Part shown: positions 1 through 8,543 of the stretch, piece after piece
How positions within the stretch are numbered: position 1 is the stretch's first letter
Layout: the number at the start of each line of letters is the position of its first letter
Assembly (NCBI RefSeq): GCF_000820165.1
Contig: NZ_CDDD01000019.1
Location: 41,107-105,106, forward strand
DNA: 64,000 bases
Direction of reading: 5' to 3'
Origin: Aeromonas taiwanensis
GTDB lineage: Bacteria > Pseudomonadota > Gammaproteobacteria > Enterobacterales > Aeromonadaceae
Position numbers and translations under genes: made by a program
Notes under the pieces: model-generated
Database searches by the model: none
Seen by the model: the letters and a program-made list of their open reading frames with translations, nothing else
What the model was told of the DNA's origin: nothing

Positions 1-1118
1 GCGGCGAGGGGCATCGCGATGTCTGCCTCATCCCGGCGTCCGCCCACGGCACCAACCCGGCCTCCGCCCAGATGGCGGGCCTCAAGGTGATCGTCACCGC
101 CTGTGACAAGGCCGGCAACGTGGATCTGGACGACTTGCGTGCCAAGGCCGCCGAGGTGGGAGATCAGCTCTCCTGCCTGATGGTGACCTACCCCTCCACC
201 CACGGGGTGTACGAAGAGACCATCAAGGAGGTGTGCGACATCGTGCACCAGTATGGCGGTCAGGTGTATCTGGACGGTGCCAACATGAACGCGCAAGTGG
301 GCCTCACGGCTCCTGGCTTCATCGGGGCGGACGTCTCCCACCTCAACCTGCACAAGACCTTCGCCATCCCCCACGGCGGTGGTGGTCCGGGCATGGGCCC
401 CATCGGTGTGAAACAGCACCTGGCACCGTTTGTGGCCGGTCACGCCGTGGTCAAGACCGACAAGGAGAGCCGTGACAACGGCGCCGTGTCGGCCGCACCG
501 TTCGGCTCGGCCAGCATCCTGCCCATCAGCTGGATGTACATCGCCATGCTGGGGGACGAGGGGCTGAAGAAATCCACCCAGGTCGCCATCCTCAACGCCA
601 ACTACCTGGCCAAGAAGCTCGGCGAGTCCTTCCCCGTGCTCTACACAGGTCGCAATGGCCGGGTGGCCCACGAGTGCATCCTGGACATCCGCCCGCTCAA
701 AGAAGCCTCCGGCATCAGCGAGATGGACGTGGCCAAGCGCCTGATGGACTACGGTTTCCACGCGCCGACCATGAGCTTCCCGGTGGCGGGCACCCTGATG
801 GTCGAGCCGACCGAATCCGAATCCAAGCGCGAGCTGGATCGCTTCGTGGAAGCCATGACCGCCATCCGCGCCGAGATCGCCAAGGTGCAGGACGGCCACT
901 GGAGCCTCGCCGACAACCCCCTGGTCCATGCCCCGCATACCCAGGATGACGTGATGGATGCAGAGTGGAATCGCGCCTACACCCGTGCCGAGGCGGTCTT
1001 CCCGTCCGACGCCGTGCGCGCCAGCAAGCTGTGGCCGTCGGTGAACCGCATCGACGACGTCTATGGCGATCGCAACCTGTTCTGCTCCTGCGTACCGACC
1101 GAAGACTACGCCAACTAA
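1..1118 (+). CDS. gcvP: Glycine dehydrogenase (decarboxylating), P protein, C-terminal part
   Basis: This is the 3' part of gcvP, cut by the left window edge. The first complete codon is at base 3 and 371 residues are visible of a protein that is about 955 residues in E. coli. P protein decarboxylates glycine with pyridoxal phosphate and passes the aminomethyl group to the lipoyl H protein of the glycine cleavage system in the cytoplasm. The motif LHKTF followed by a glycine-rich PHGGGGPG loop is the PLP-lysine region; the lysine codon is at 354-356. The C-terminal part (R-K-A-P-like tail ending in the VPTEDY segment) looks intact. gcvT and gcvH would be expected upstream, outside the window. 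A strong hairpin follows the stop. Confidence 0.97.
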   Translation, partial: GEGHRDVCLIPASAHGTNPASAQMAGLKVIVTACDKAGNVDLDDLRAKAAEVGDQLSCLMVTYPSTHGVYEETIKEVCDIVHQYGGQVYLDGANMNAQVGLTAPGFIGADVSHLNLHKTFAIPHGGGGPGMGPIGVKQHLAPFVAGHAVVKTDKESRDNGAVSAAPFGSASILPISWMYIAMLGDEGLKKSTQVAILNANYLAKKLGESFPVLYTGRNGRVAHECILDIRPLKEASGISEMDVAKRLMDYGFHAPTMSFPVAGTLMVEPTESESKRELDRFVEAMTAIRAEIAKVQDGHWSLADNPLVHAPHTQDDVMDAEWNRAYTRAEAVFPSDAVRASKLWPSVNRIDDVYGDRNLFCSCVPTEDYAN

Positions 1119-1152
1119 GCGGCGTGCCGTGAAGGGCTGACAGCCAATACGC

Positions 1153-1186
1153 ACAAGGCCACCCCCAGGGGTGGCCTTGTTGTTTG
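1153..1186. terminator. Terminator hairpin after gcvP, probably bidirectional
   Basis: An 11-bp perfect stem (1153-1163 with 1170-1180) is followed by TGTTTG on the plus strand. It lies between the converging gcvP and the VOC-family gene, so it could end both transcripts. Confidence 0.75.
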
Positions 1187-1205
1187 TGGTGTCCGCGCAA
1201 ACGGG

Positions 1206-1694
1206 CTATTCGCCCCGGCGCGCCGCCTCTATGGTGGCAATGTCAATCTTGCCCATCTGCATCATGGCCTCGAAGGCGCGCCGCGCGGCCTCGGGGTCGG
1301 GATCCGTGATCGCCTCGGTGAGGGCCAGGGGGGTGATCTGCCAGGAGATGCCCCACCTGTCCTGGCACCAGCCGCATTCACTCGCCTGACCGCCGTGCTC
1401 GATGATGGCGTGCCAGTAGCGATCCGTTTCGGCCTGGTCCTGGGTGGCCACCTGAAACGAGAACGCCCAGTTGTGGCTGACCCCGGGCCCGCCGTTGAGG
1501 CCGAGGCAGGGGATCCCCATCAGGGTGAACTCGACCGTCAGCACGTCCCCCTGCTTGCCAGCGGGGTAGTCGGCCGGGGCCCGGTGTACGGCACCGACGG
1601 CGGAGTCGGGGAAGGTTCGGGCGTAGAAGTGCGCCGCCGCTTCGGCATCCCCGTCGAACCAGAGGCATATCCGGTTCTTTGCAGCTTGCGTCAT
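1206..1694 (-). CDS. VOC-fold (glyoxalase/PhnB-like) protein
   Basis: 162 residues, of the PhnB/3-demethylubiquinone-9 methyltransferase-like branch of the vicinal oxygen chelate fold. Family features visible are the N-terminal CLWFDGDAEAAAHFYARTF segment, the FTLMGIPCLGLNGGP segment, the HNWAFSFQV strand, a CGWCQDRWG turn and the GISWQITP segment. Members are small cytoplasmic dimers and most have no proven substrate; despite the family name there is no reason to call it a methyltransferase. The frame stays open upstream to 1979, but similarity to the family begins at the ATG at 1694, which is preceded by a GGAGA element, so I start there. It converges on gcvP and no operon partner is certain. 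Confidence 0.85.
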   Translation of the reverse strand: MTQAAKNRICLWFDGDAEAAAHFYARTFPDSAVGAVHRAPADYPAGKQGDVLTVEFTLMGIPCLGLNGGPGVSHNWAFSFQVATQDQAETDRYWHAIIEHGGQASECGWCQDRWGISWQITPLALTEAITDPDPEAARRAFEAMMQMGKIDIATIEAARRGE

Positions 1695-1741
1695 CTCATT
1701 TCTCCGTTGAAAACAGCGGGGCCGTTGCCGGCCAGATACTG

Positions 1742-1954
1742 CTATGGGGAGGGAGTGGCGGCCGATGCGGCCGCCGTGTCGGTGGCCTGTACGGCGGCAC
1801 TGAGCTGCAGCTTGAATTGATCCAGCTGCGCTCTGGCCTGTTTGGCCTGTTCCGCCTGGAGTTTTCCGGTGGTTGCCGCCGTGCTGACCAGTTCGCCGCC
1901 GCACCCGGTCAACAGGGTAGCGATAAGCGGCAGCAGGTATCTGGATGTCGACAT
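1742..1954 (-). CDS. Small putative lipoprotein
   Basis: A 70-residue protein with a short positively charged start, a hydrophobic stretch and a lipobox LLTGC, with the lipidated cysteine at about residue 18. After the cysteine comes an Ala/Gln/Lys-rich segment (about 25-60) predicted to be helical, perhaps a short coiled coil, and a Pro-Ser tail. It should be exported by Sec, lipidated by Lgt and held in the membrane. The ATG at 1954 has a GGGGGA element just upstream. I do not recognise the family. It resembles small Lpp-like or entericidin-like proteins only in architecture. It lies upstream of the VOC gene on the same strand with a 47-base gap, so co-transcription is possible. Confidence 0.65.
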   Translation of the reverse strand: MSTSRYLLPLIATLLTGCGGELVSTAATTGKLQAEQAKQARAQLDQFKLQLSAAVQATDTAAASAATPSP

Positions 1955-2381
1955 GGATCCCCCATGGCCTGGTGGTCAACAGTGTGCGCCTCCCTCGGCG
2001 AGGCCGTTCAGGGTTGAGTGTAGTGCCAGAGTGAACATGGACGCTTGAAGGGGGGTCGCTCCCTTCCGTCTCACTCCGTCACAGGCCAATGCCTTATCAC
2101 TGGGGGATCTGCCAGGTTCAAGCCTTGTCCAGGCTTGAATACCCTGCTCTGCGGCCTGGCTGTCACGACCACTCTGCCAGTTCCCGATGAACCCATGCCC
2201 AAGGGGATATCACCAAGGCACAGGGTATGGCAGGCGCCGATACGGAGGGTGCTGACCTTGGCCAGGTCCGTTTTTTGTGGCAGTCAAGTGCCCTCATGCG
2301 GTTGCCCCGACGCTGGATATTGGTGCAGGATGCCTGAACGGCATCATGCGAACCCGCGTGATCCACCACAAGGAGCGAGCG
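1955..2381. other. Intergenic region with two small hairpins
   Basis: About 430 bases lie between the small lipoprotein gene (minus) and the methyltransferase gene (plus). An open frame from 2045 runs through it but has no recognisable protein content. A perfect 9-bp inverted repeat with a 5-base loop is at 2117-2139, without a T-tract. A weaker GACCT/AGGTC pair lies near 2253-2267. The promoters of both divergent genes must be here, but I see no convincing -35/-10 pair. Confidence 0.5.
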
Positions 2382-3131
2382 ATGGACAGCACCCAGCGAT
2401 TCTCGACCCGGGTCGAGGCCTATGTGAAATATCGCCCCGGCTACCCGGCGGCCATGCTGGATTTTCTGGCAAGCAACTTGGACATGGGGCCCCAGACCCA
2501 GGTGGCCGACATCGGGGCCGGCACCGGCATCCTGACGGCCCTGCTGGCCCCCCGGGTACAGAAGGTGTGGGCGGTGGAGCCCAATGACGAGATGCGCGGC
2601 GCTGCCAGGCGAATGCTGGCGGACGTGGGCAACATCGGCTGGCTGCACGGCAGTGCGGAGGCCACCGGCCTGCCGACGGGCTCGGTGGATCTGGTGACGG
2701 TCGCCCAGGCGTTTCACTGGTTCGATCGCGCTGCTTTTCGGCAGGAGTGCCAGCGCTTGCTCAGACCCGGTGGCCGGGTTGCCCTCATCTGGAACGATCG
2801 GCTGATGAACACCGACTTTCTCAAGGCGTACGAGGAGGGGCTGCACGCCTATTCGGGAGACTACGAAGAGGTCAATCACCGCAACCTCGGCGAGGCCGAT
2901 TTTCGCGCCTTCTTCACCGGGGAGTACCGGCTCGATCGCTTCGAGAACAGCCAGTTGTTCGATCTCGACGGGGTGCTGGGGCGGCTCAACTCCTCCTCCT
3001 ATGCGCCTGTCGTCGGCACCCCGGCCCACGATCAAATGACGGCGCTCATCCGCCGCGAGTTCGAGCGCCATGCAGTGAACGACAAGATAGCGTTCAACTA
3101 TTGCACCCTGGTCTACAGCGGCCGGGTATGA
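2382..3131 (+). CDS. Class I SAM-dependent methyltransferase
   Basis: 249 residues with a Rossmann-type methyltransferase domain. Motif I, VADIGAGTGI, is at residues 41-50. An acidic residue after the next strand (WAVEPN) should bind the SAM ribose. GSAEATGLP and VDLVTVAQAFHWFD correspond to motifs II-III of the methyltransferase_11/UbiE-like group. The C-terminal part (RPGGRVALIWND onwards) is typical of small-molecule methyltransferases of unknown substrate. The ATG at 2382 is chosen because AAGGAG lies 7-12 bases upstream; the frame is open further upstream without family similarity. It is followed by a strong hairpin and appears monocistronic. Confidence 0.85.
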   Translation: MDSTQRFSTRVEAYVKYRPGYPAAMLDFLASNLDMGPQTQVADIGAGTGILTALLAPRVQKVWAVEPNDEMRGAARRMLADVGNIGWLHGSAEATGLPTGSVDLVTVAQAFHWFDRAAFRQECQRLLRPGGRVALIWNDRLMNTDFLKAYEEGLHAYSGDYEEVNHRNLGEADFRAFFTGEYRLDRFENSQLFDLDGVLGRLNSSSYAPVVGTPAHDQMTALIRREFERHAVNDKIAFNYCTLVYSGRV

Positions 3132-3142
3132 GGCCGGAGATG

Positions 3143-3173
3143 ACAAGGCCCTCGCCAGCAGCGAGGGCCTTGT
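3143..3173. terminator. Terminator-like hairpin after the methyltransferase gene
   Basis: A 13-bp perfect stem (3143-3155 with 3161-3173) has a 5-base loop. It lacks a clear T-tract on the plus strand. It may also serve the small exported-protein gene that converges from the right. Confidence 0.6.
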
Positions 3174-3236
3174 GTTAAGGGGCCGGACTGCTGCATCGGG
3201 ATGATGCGAAGCAGCCTGTCGCAGGGGACGGCGACG

Positions 3237-3482
3237 CTAGCCTTTATCGAGGCCGAGGATGGTCATGGCCTTGGCCATGGTATCGACCGATTCCTGATGC
3301 TTGCCCGCCTTGTGCAGGTTCTCTCCGTCCGCTCTCAACTGCTTCACCTCGGCCAGCTGTTCGGCACTGAGGGCCGGGCCGGCGGCCAGGGCATCATCGA
3401 TCTTCTTCATGTCCATGGGACAGTGGAAGGCGAGGACGCCGCCGGAGAAGAGCAGGGCGGTCAACAACAGCATGAGTTTCAT
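3237..3482 (-). CDS. Small exported protein of unknown function
   Basis: 81 residues. Residues 1-18 are a clear signal peptide (MKL plus a hydrophobic core, cleavage predicted after VLA). The mature part begins FHCPMDMKKIDDAL and then forms a Lys/Glu/Ala-rich, probably helical segment ending in MTILGLDKG. The single mature cysteine sits in a His-Cys-Pro-Met-Asp motif, which could bind a metal or form a disulfide; that is inference. GGAGA lies about 9 bases before the ATG. It should act in the periplasm. I do not recognise a named family. It is divergent from the MFS transporter gene. Confidence 0.7.
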   Translation of the reverse strand: MKLMLLLTALLFSGGVLAFHCPMDMKKIDDALAAGPALSAEQLAEVKQLRADGENLHKAGKHQESVDTMAKAMTILGLDKG

Positions 3483-3592
3483 CTTGACGATCTCCGTGAT
3501 GGAACCCGTTAAGCATAGTCCCGTGCTGGCAGGCGGGTTGAAGTGGACGGGAGGCCGGGGCTACCATGATCCTTTCGCCACGAGGAGGTTCC

Positions 3593-4903
3593 ATGACGAT
3601 CAGACGATTGTTCTCCCCCCTGACCAGCCTGGTGATATTCATTCTGGGTCACGGCCTGTTCAACACCCTGCTGACGCTGCGCCTGTCGGCGGAGGAGGTG
3701 TCGGCCCAGGCCATCGGCCTGGTGTCGGCCGCCTACTTCGGCGGGCTGGTGCTGGGCGCCTTTGTCAACGCCCGCCTCATCATCCGGGTTGGCCACATCC
3801 GGGCCTATGCGGCCTATGCCTCCCTGCTCTGTTTCCTGTTCCTGCTGCACGGCATGGTGGTCGAGCCTGTCACCTGGGCGGTACTGCGACTGGTGGGGGG
3901 CTTCGCCACCGGCGGCCTGTTCGTGGTGCTGGAGTCCTGGATGCTGGTCTCCAGCACCCCGGCCAACCGGGGGCGTCTGATGTCTCTTTACATGATCCTG
4001 CTCTACGGCTCCCTGGCTCTGGGCCAGCAGCTGCTGAAGTGGGTGGATCCCATGGTGCTGACCCCCTTCGCCCTGTGCGCCATGGCGGCGACGCTCTCCG
4101 TGGTGCCGCTCGCCCTCTCCCGGGTGGCGACCCCTGCCATGGTGGCCCCCCAGGCGGTCGGGGTGCGGGAGCTGGTGCGGCTGACCCCTGCGGGGATGGC
4201 GAGCAGCTTTACCTCCGGTCTGGTGCTGGGGGCCATCTATGGCCTGTTGCCGCTCTATTTCGCCGACAGCGGCGCCTCTCTCGCCCGGGTGGCAGACATG
4301 ATGGCGCTGGTGATCCTGGGGGGCATGTGCCTGCAATACCCCATCGGCCGGATGTCGGATCGCTACGACAGGCGGGGGGTGATCCTGCTGCTCTGCGCCG
4401 TGCTGACCTTGCTCGCGATCCTGATGGTGTTGCTGCCGGATGCCTGGCGCGGCCCCGTCGAGGGGAGCCTGGTGTTCCTGCTGGGGGGCATGGCCTTCTC
4501 CATCTATCCCTTGAGCCTCAGCCACGCCTGCGACGAGCTGCATCCGGATCAGGTGCTGGGGGCCAATCAGGGGCTGCTGCTCGCCTACAGCCTGGGGGCC
4601 ATGATAGGCCCCTTGCTGGCCCCCTTCGTCATGGGGTGGTTCGGGCCGCAAGGGTTGTTCGTCTACTTCGCGCTGTGCGGGCTGCTGCTGTCCGCCTATC
4701 TGGAGTGGCGCAGGAGGCAGCGGGCTCCCATCCCCCTGGCCGAGCACCAGGTCTTCATGCCGGTGCCGCCCAATACCCCCATGACGGCGGAGCTTGAGCC
4801 CAGAACGGATCTGGACGGGGAGGCGGTCCCCACGAGCTATGCCACGCCGGAGCCCACAGCGCCCGAACCAGAGGCGAGCGAACCGGAAGAGGCCAAGTGC
4901 TGA
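3593..4903 (+). CDS. Major facilitator superfamily transporter (YcaD-like)
   Basis: 436 residues with about twelve hydrophobic segments between residues 8 and 385, as expected for an inner-membrane MFS carrier. The pattern (GLVSAAYFGGLVLGA in the second segment, GGFATGGLFVVLESW in the fourth, the GRMSDRYDRRG loop between halves) resembles the YcaD group, whose substrate is not established. The C-terminal 50 residues are a hydrophilic Pro/Glu/Ala-rich tail, probably cytoplasmic. The ATG at 3593 is preceded by GAGGAGG, six bases away; an in-frame ATG at 3566 has no such site. A bidirectional terminator separates it from ahpF. Confidence 0.85.
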   Translation: MTIRRLFSPLTSLVIFILGHGLFNTLLTLRLSAEEVSAQAIGLVSAAYFGGLVLGAFVNARLIIRVGHIRAYAAYASLLCFLFLLHGMVVEPVTWAVLRLVGGFATGGLFVVLESWMLVSSTPANRGRLMSLYMILLYGSLALGQQLLKWVDPMVLTPFALCAMAATLSVVPLALSRVATPAMVAPQAVGVRELVRLTPAGMASSFTSGLVLGAIYGLLPLYFADSGASLARVADMMALVILGGMCLQYPIGRMSDRYDRRGVILLLCAVLTLLAILMVLLPDAWRGPVEGSLVFLLGGMAFSIYPLSLSHACDELHPDQVLGANQGLLLAYSLGAMIGPLLAPFVMGWFGPQGLFVYFALCGLLLSAYLEWRRRQRAPIPLAEHQVFMPVPPNTPMTAELEPRTDLDGEAVPTSYATPEPTAPEPEASEPEEAKC

Positions 4904-4921
4904 GCCTGGCCATTCACCCAT

Positions 4922-4953
4922 AAAAAAACCGACTCCTGGGAGTCGGTTTTTTG
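4922..4953. terminator. Bidirectional terminator between the MFS gene and ahpF
   Basis: A GC stem (ACCGACTCC with GGAGTCGGT) is flanked by an A-run on the left and a T-run on the right, the classic layout for two converging genes. Confidence 0.88.
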
Positions 4954-4971
4954 TTGGCCTGAAGAGGATTA

Positions 4972-6558
4972 TCAGGCAGTCACGGCGTCGGCCTGGGTGG
5001 CCTGGGCCTCAGGAGCCGGGTTGCGAATGAGGTAATCGAACGCACCCAGGGCAGCGGTAGCACCAGCCCCCATGGAGATGATGATCTGTTTGAACGGCAC
5101 CGTGGTGGCGTCCCCTGCGGCGTAGACGCCGGGCAGGGAGGTGGCGCCCTTGGTGTCGATCTCGATCTCGCCAAAGCGGGTCAGGGCAATCTCGCTCCCT
5201 TTCAGGAACTCGGTGTTCGGCACCAGACCGATCTGGACGAAGATGCCGGCCACCGCCAGGTGCTTGATTTCCCCGGTGGTGCGATCTTCGTAGTCCATGC
5301 CCACCACCTTGCTGCCGTCCCCGATCACTTCTGTGGTGCGGGCGCTCATGATGATGTCGATGTTGCCCATGGAGCGGGCCTTCTTCTGCAGCACTTCGTC
5401 GGCACGCAGGGTATCGGCAAACTCCACCACGGTGACGTGTTCGACGATGCCGGCCAAGTCGATGGCCGCTTCGATGCCGGAGTTACCGCCACCGATCACC
5501 GCCACGCGCTTGCCCTTGAAGAAGGGACCGTCGCAGTGGGGGCAATAAGCCACGCCTTTGGTGCGGTACTCGAGCTCACCCGGCACGTTCAGGTCGCGCC
5601 AGCGGGCACCGGTCGCCAGGATGACGGCGCGGCTCTTCAGGGTGGCGCCGGAGGCGAGATCCACGTTCACGTAGCCATCCTTGCTGATGGCGGCGGCACG
5701 CTGCTCGGTGATCACTTCCACGCCGTACTGCTTGACGTGCTGCTCCAGGCTGGCGGCGAGCTTGGGGCCCTCGGTGTAGGGCACGGAGATGAAGTTCTCG
5801 ATGCCGACGGTGTCCATCACCTGGCCACCGAAACGCTCTGCGACGATGGCGGTGCGGATGCCTTTGCGGGCGGCATAGATAGCGGCAGCGGCGCCAGCCG
5901 GGCCACCGCCGACGACCAGCACGTCGTAGGGGTCTTTTTCACTCAGTTCAGCGGCCTTGCGCTCGGCGGCGCCGCTGTCGACCTTGGCCAGGATCTCTTC
6001 CAGGGAGATGCGGCCCTGGCTGAACGGCTGACCGTTCATATAGACGTTCGGGACCGCCATGATCTGGCGCTCGTTGACCTCGTCCTGGAACAGGGCGCCG
6101 TCGATCATCACGTGCGTGATGTTCGGGTTCAGGGTCGCCATCAGGTTCAGGGCCTGCACCACGTCCGGGCAGTTGTGGCAGGAGAGGGAGATATAAGTCT
6201 CGAAGTGGAACTCACCCTTCAGATTCCTGATCTGCTCCAGCACGGCCGGATCGGCCTTGGAGGGGTGGCCGCCGCTTTGCAGCAGGGCGAGCACCAGGGA
6301 GGTGAATTCATGACCCATGGGGATGCCGGCAAAGTGCACGCGCGGGGCCTGGCCCTGGGACGCGATGCTCATGGAAGGCTTGCGGGCGGCAGTGCCAGAG
6401 GTCTGGGTAATCTTGGGGGACATCTCGGCGATCTCGGTGGCCAATGCCAGGAGTTCGGCGGATTTGTCGCTGTCGTTGCCGGACACGCTGATCTCGATGG
6501 GATTGACGATGTACTGCAAGTAACCGTTGAGTTGTTGTTTGAGGTTGGTATCTAACAT
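4972..6558 (-). CDS. ahpF: Alkyl hydroperoxide reductase subunit F
   Basis: 528 residues (E. coli 521). AhpF moves electrons from NADH through FAD and two disulfide centres to AhpC, which reduces organic peroxides and H2O2 in the cytoplasm. The N-terminal tandem thioredoxin-like domain carries the C127-H-N-C130 centre. The FAD site GGGPAG is at 217-222, the thioredoxin-reductase-type CPHC is C339/C342, and the NADH site GGGNSG is at 357-362. All redox cysteines are present. It lies 142 bases downstream of ahpC on the same strand; the gap contains an inverted repeat near 6656-6690, which may reduce read-through from ahpC, as often seen for this pair. Confidence 0.97.
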   Translation of the reverse strand: MLDTNLKQQLNGYLQYIVNPIEISVSGNDSDKSAELLALATEIAEMSPKITQTSGTAARKPSMSIASQGQAPRVHFAGIPMGHEFTSLVLALLQSGGHPSKADPAVLEQIRNLKGEFHFETYISLSCHNCPDVVQALNLMATLNPNITHVMIDGALFQDEVNERQIMAVPNVYMNGQPFSQGRISLEEILAKVDSGAAERKAAELSEKDPYDVLVVGGGPAGAAAAIYAARKGIRTAIVAERFGGQVMDTVGIENFISVPYTEGPKLAASLEQHVKQYGVEVITEQRAAAISKDGYVNVDLASGATLKSRAVILATGARWRDLNVPGELEYRTKGVAYCPHCDGPFFKGKRVAVIGGGNSGIEAAIDLAGIVEHVTVVEFADTLRADEVLQKKARSMGNIDIIMSARTTEVIGDGSKVVGMDYEDRTTGEIKHLAVAGIFVQIGLVPNTEFLKGSEIALTRFGEIEIDTKGATSLPGVYAAGDATTVPFKQIIISMGAGATAALGAFDYLIRNPAPEAQATQADAVTA

Positions 6559-6700
6559 GGTCGAATTCCTTCTTGCTGAATGCGGGTCGGCGATATGACT
6601 GAATACAGTAGAGGCTGGGCCGAAAAGCAGGCCGTCGCCCTTGAGCCAGGCCGGAAAACAGACCGGCCCTGAAACGGGCCGGTCTTTAGAGCGGGGAGGC

Positions 6701-7267
6701 TTAGATTTTGCCTACCAGATCCAGGGACGGGGCCAGAGTGGCTTCGCCTTCTTTCCACTTGGCCGGGCAGACTTCACCCGGGTGAGCGGCAACGTACTGG
6801 GCAGCCTTGACCTTGCGCAGCAGCTCCAGAGCGTCACGACCGATGCCGCCAGCGTTGATTTCAACGATCTGGATGACGCCGTTCGGGTCGATAACGAAGG
6901 TACCGCGGTCAGCCAGGCCAGCTTCTTCGATCATCACGCCGAAGTTGCGGGTGATGGTGCCGGTGGGGTCACCGATCATCGGGTACTGGATCTTCTTGAT
7001 GGTGTCAGAAGTGTCGTGCCAGGCCTTGTGGGTGAAGTGGGTGTCGGTGGAGACGGCGTAGATCTCGACGCCCAGCTTCTTGAAGGAAGCGTAGTTGTCT
7101 GCCAGGTCGCCCAGCTCGGTCGGGCAAACGAAGGTGAAGTCAGCCGGGTAGAAGAACACCACAGACCACTTGCCTTTCAGGTCAGCGTCGGACACCTGAA
7201 CGAATTTGCCTTCGTGGTAGGCGGTAGCGTTGAACGGCTTGATTTCAGTGTTGATGTAGGTAGACAT
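6701..7267 (-). CDS. ahpC: Alkyl hydroperoxide reductase subunit C (2-Cys peroxiredoxin)
   Basis: 188 residues (E. coli 187). This is a typical 2-Cys peroxiredoxin that reduces hydroperoxides with electrons from AhpF and forms a decamer in the cytoplasm. The peroxidatic cysteine is C48 in DFTFVCPTE; the resolving cysteine is in GEVCPAKW near residue 167. The frame is open upstream to 7396, but the conserved start [12 protein letters not shown] and an AAGGAGCAAAT element fix the ATG at 7267. A sigma70-type promoter and a candidate OxyR site lie upstream. Confidence 0.97.
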   Translation of the reverse strand: MSTYINTEIKPFNATAYHEGKFVQVSDADLKGKWSVVFFYPADFTFVCPTELGDLADNYASFKKLGVEIYAVSTDTHFTHKAWHDTSDTIKKIQYPMIGDPTGTITRNFGVMIEEAGLADRGTFVIDPNGVIQIVEINAGGIGRDALELLRKVKAAQYVAAHPGEVCPAKWKEGEATLAPSLDLVGKI

Positions 7268-7349
7268 GTATTTGCTCCTTGGTGATGTACATATGCCTGT
7301 CTGGTGTTGAGTCTTGTGCCAGACGAGGTGCTTAACTTTCGATGGAGGC

Positions 7350-7377
7350 ATCATAGTGGCTTTTTCTAATCGGTCAA
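7350..7377 (-). promoter_or_regulatory. Probable sigma70 promoter of ahpC
   Basis: On the minus strand TTGACC (-35) and TATGAT (-10) are separated by 16 bases, about 85 bases before the ahpC ATG. Confidence 0.7.
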
Positions 7378-7390
7378 AGCCACAATTTTG

Positions 7391-7417
7391 AATCACATAA
7401 ATCTATTTATTAGATAG
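7391..7417 (-). promoter_or_regulatory. Candidate OxyR binding site upstream of ahpC
   Basis: On the minus strand CTATC, five bases, then AATAGATTTA reproduces the centre of the OxyR consensus (CTATC-N5-GATAGGTT). The outer half-sites are weaker. The position just upstream of the -35 element suits an activator, and OxyR control of ahpC is well established in enterobacteria. Assignment here is inference. Confidence 0.45.
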
Positions 7418-7578
7418 ACCATCGCAACTGTACCTGACATGAATATCTCAGGCCTGCAGAGATAACTCATTGTCGAAGTTCAATTTCTGTCCTCCATGTC
7501 ACATTTTCAAGGCCCGGGTGGGATCTTGTTTTATATGGCGGGGTGGGGAAGGGGTGGCGGGAGTGGAAAAATGCGGAC

Positions 7579-7615
7579 AAAAAAATCCCGGCGCGGTCGC
7601 AAGGACAGGGCCGGG
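7579..7615 (-). terminator. Intrinsic-terminator-like hairpin, minus strand
   Basis: A 6-bp GC stem with a 17-base loop is followed by ATTTTTTT on the minus strand. No protein gene on the minus strand ends here (the CBS gene ends about 270 bases upstream), which suggests an unannotated transcript. Confidence 0.45.
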
Positions 7616-7677
7616 TCATCAAACAAGGAATGGCGATATAAATGCTTTACAGCAAAGACTAACTACGGGGTGTGCAA
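7579..7677 (-). ncRNA. Candidate small RNA (hypothetical)
   Basis: On the minus strand a TATATC element at 7684-7689 could be a -10 box, giving a start near 7677. About 100 bases later a GC stem (CCCGGC at 7610-7615 paired with GCCGGG at 7587-7592) is followed by ATTTTTTT, as in an intrinsic terminator. A small TGCT-GTAA-AGCA hairpin lies inside. A perfect CRP core sits about 91 bases upstream of the proposed start. No known sRNA family is recognised. The existence of the transcript is unproven. Confidence 0.25.
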
Positions 7678-7759
7678 ACTTGCGGATATATGAAGAGAAG
7701 ACGTCGGGTGCACAATCCTCATCTCCTCTTCGGCAACCATTGCATGACGGGCATCTTAG

Positions 7760-7775
7760 TGTGATGAAGATCACA
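7760..7775. promoter_or_regulatory. CRP-type binding site
   Basis: TGTGA, six bases, TCACA: a perfect match to the symmetric core of the CRP/cAMP consensus. It lies about 390 bases upstream of the ahpC promoter and 110 bases beyond the end of the CBS gene, so the regulated transcript is not obvious. Confidence 0.6.
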
Positions 7776-7796
7776 TTGCAAGTTTGTGGTGTAATT

Positions 7797-7856
7797 TTTC
7801 AGTCAAACTGAAAGTGTTTCAGCCTTATAGCCGTTTAAATAGGCTGAAAACGCTTT
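7797..7856. terminator. Two hairpins downstream of the CBS gene
   Basis: A 7-bp stem with a 3-base loop (TTTCAGT/ACTGAAA, about 7797-7813) is followed by a longer inverted repeat whose arms contain TTTCAGCCT and AGGCTGAAA (about 7816-7849). The second is flanked by A/T-rich runs and may end transcription of the CBS gene, which stops at 7886 on the minus strand. Confidence 0.45.
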
Positions 7857-7885
7857 TATTGTAATTTTATTACAGGTATTCATGA

Positions 7886-8332
7886 TCAAAAGTCGGTGGG
7901 GGGCTCCTGTTCTTCCATCAGCTCCAGCAGGTTGATGGCCACCGCGATAAAGTCAGACTCTGTCACTATGCCCACCAGTTTGCGCCCCTTGAGTACCGGC
8001 AGGCAGCCATATTTGTGGCGCTGCAGATAGAGTGCCGCCTCCTTGATGCCCGCATGGGGATCCACGCTCGCCACCTGGCGGGTCATGATCTCGTCGAGCT
8101 GGACACTGTCGGTGAATTCCGCCTCCCGCTCCGGGTTGATCAGCAGCAGCTTGGACTCGCGGGTGGCCAGGATGTCGGAAAGGGTGACCAGGCCCAGCAG
8201 GTGGTGGTGCTCGTCGACGATGGGGATGTGGCGGATCCGCTCCTGCTGCATCAGCTCCATCGCCTGCTTGACGCTGTTCTCCGGACCCAGGGTGAAGGGA
8301 TGTTCAGTCATGATCTCGGATAGGGTCATCAT
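7886..8332 (-). CDS. CBS-domain-pair protein
   Basis: 148 residues made of two CBS motifs and little else: residues about 6-62 (TLSEIMTEHPFTLGPENS ... LVTLSDILA) and about 77-137 (LDEIMTRQVASVDPHAGI ... IVTESDFIAVA). Such stand-alone Bateman modules bind adenosine nucleotides or SAM and usually regulate a partner protein; the ligand and partner here are unknown. AAGGAGG lies 6 bases before the ATG at 8332. It resembles acetoin-utilisation (AcuB)-type proteins in layout, but I would not name it so. It is divergent from queA. Confidence 0.85.
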   Translation of the reverse strand: MMTLSEIMTEHPFTLGPENSVKQAMELMQQERIRHIPIVDEHHHLLGLVTLSDILATRESKLLLINPEREAEFTDSVQLDEIMTRQVASVDPHAGIKEAALYLQRHKYGCLPVLKGRKLVGIVTESDFIAVAINLLELMEEQEPPTDF

Positions 8333-8488
8333 GGTGGGCCTCCTTGTGTATCTGCTTTCACCCTAGCCCAGCCCCGGCGGGCAGAACATGATCAGGGTCA
8401 ATACAAAAGAGTAAAGGTTTTTTAACGGGGGGTGTCTCACAGAATTGCCCGCTATCCCTTGTCTGCCTTGGGTTTTTAGTCTTTTGGG

Positions 8489-8517
8489 TTGCCTTGCAGG
8501 AGGGGGATAACTAGACT
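8489..8517 (+). promoter_or_regulatory. Possible promoter of queA
   Basis: TTGCCT and TAGACT are spaced 17 bases apart, 27 bases before the queA ATG. The match is moderate. Confidence 0.35.
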
Positions 8518-8543
8518 AGCCGCCGATTCCCCCGAGGTGAAAG

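Larger units (their letters stand above)
7418..7885. other. Long gene-free stretch between ahpC and the CBS gene
   Basis: No convincing protein gene is found. Open frames at 7470-7811 and 7496-7693 (plus) lack ribosome-binding sites and protein-like composition. The stretch has locally higher A+T than its neighbours. It holds a perfect CRP-type core, a minus-strand terminator-like hairpin and two plus/minus hairpins next to the CBS gene; each is listed separately. Confidence 0.6.

Noticed and set aside
2045..2587. 180-codon frame upstream of and overlapping the methyltransferase gene
   Set aside because: Out of frame with a clear enzyme, no start signal and Pro/Gly/Arg/His-rich composition.
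7470..7811. Open frames in the ahpC upstream gap
   Set aside because: No ribosome-binding site, odd composition, and they run across regulatory sites and hairpins.
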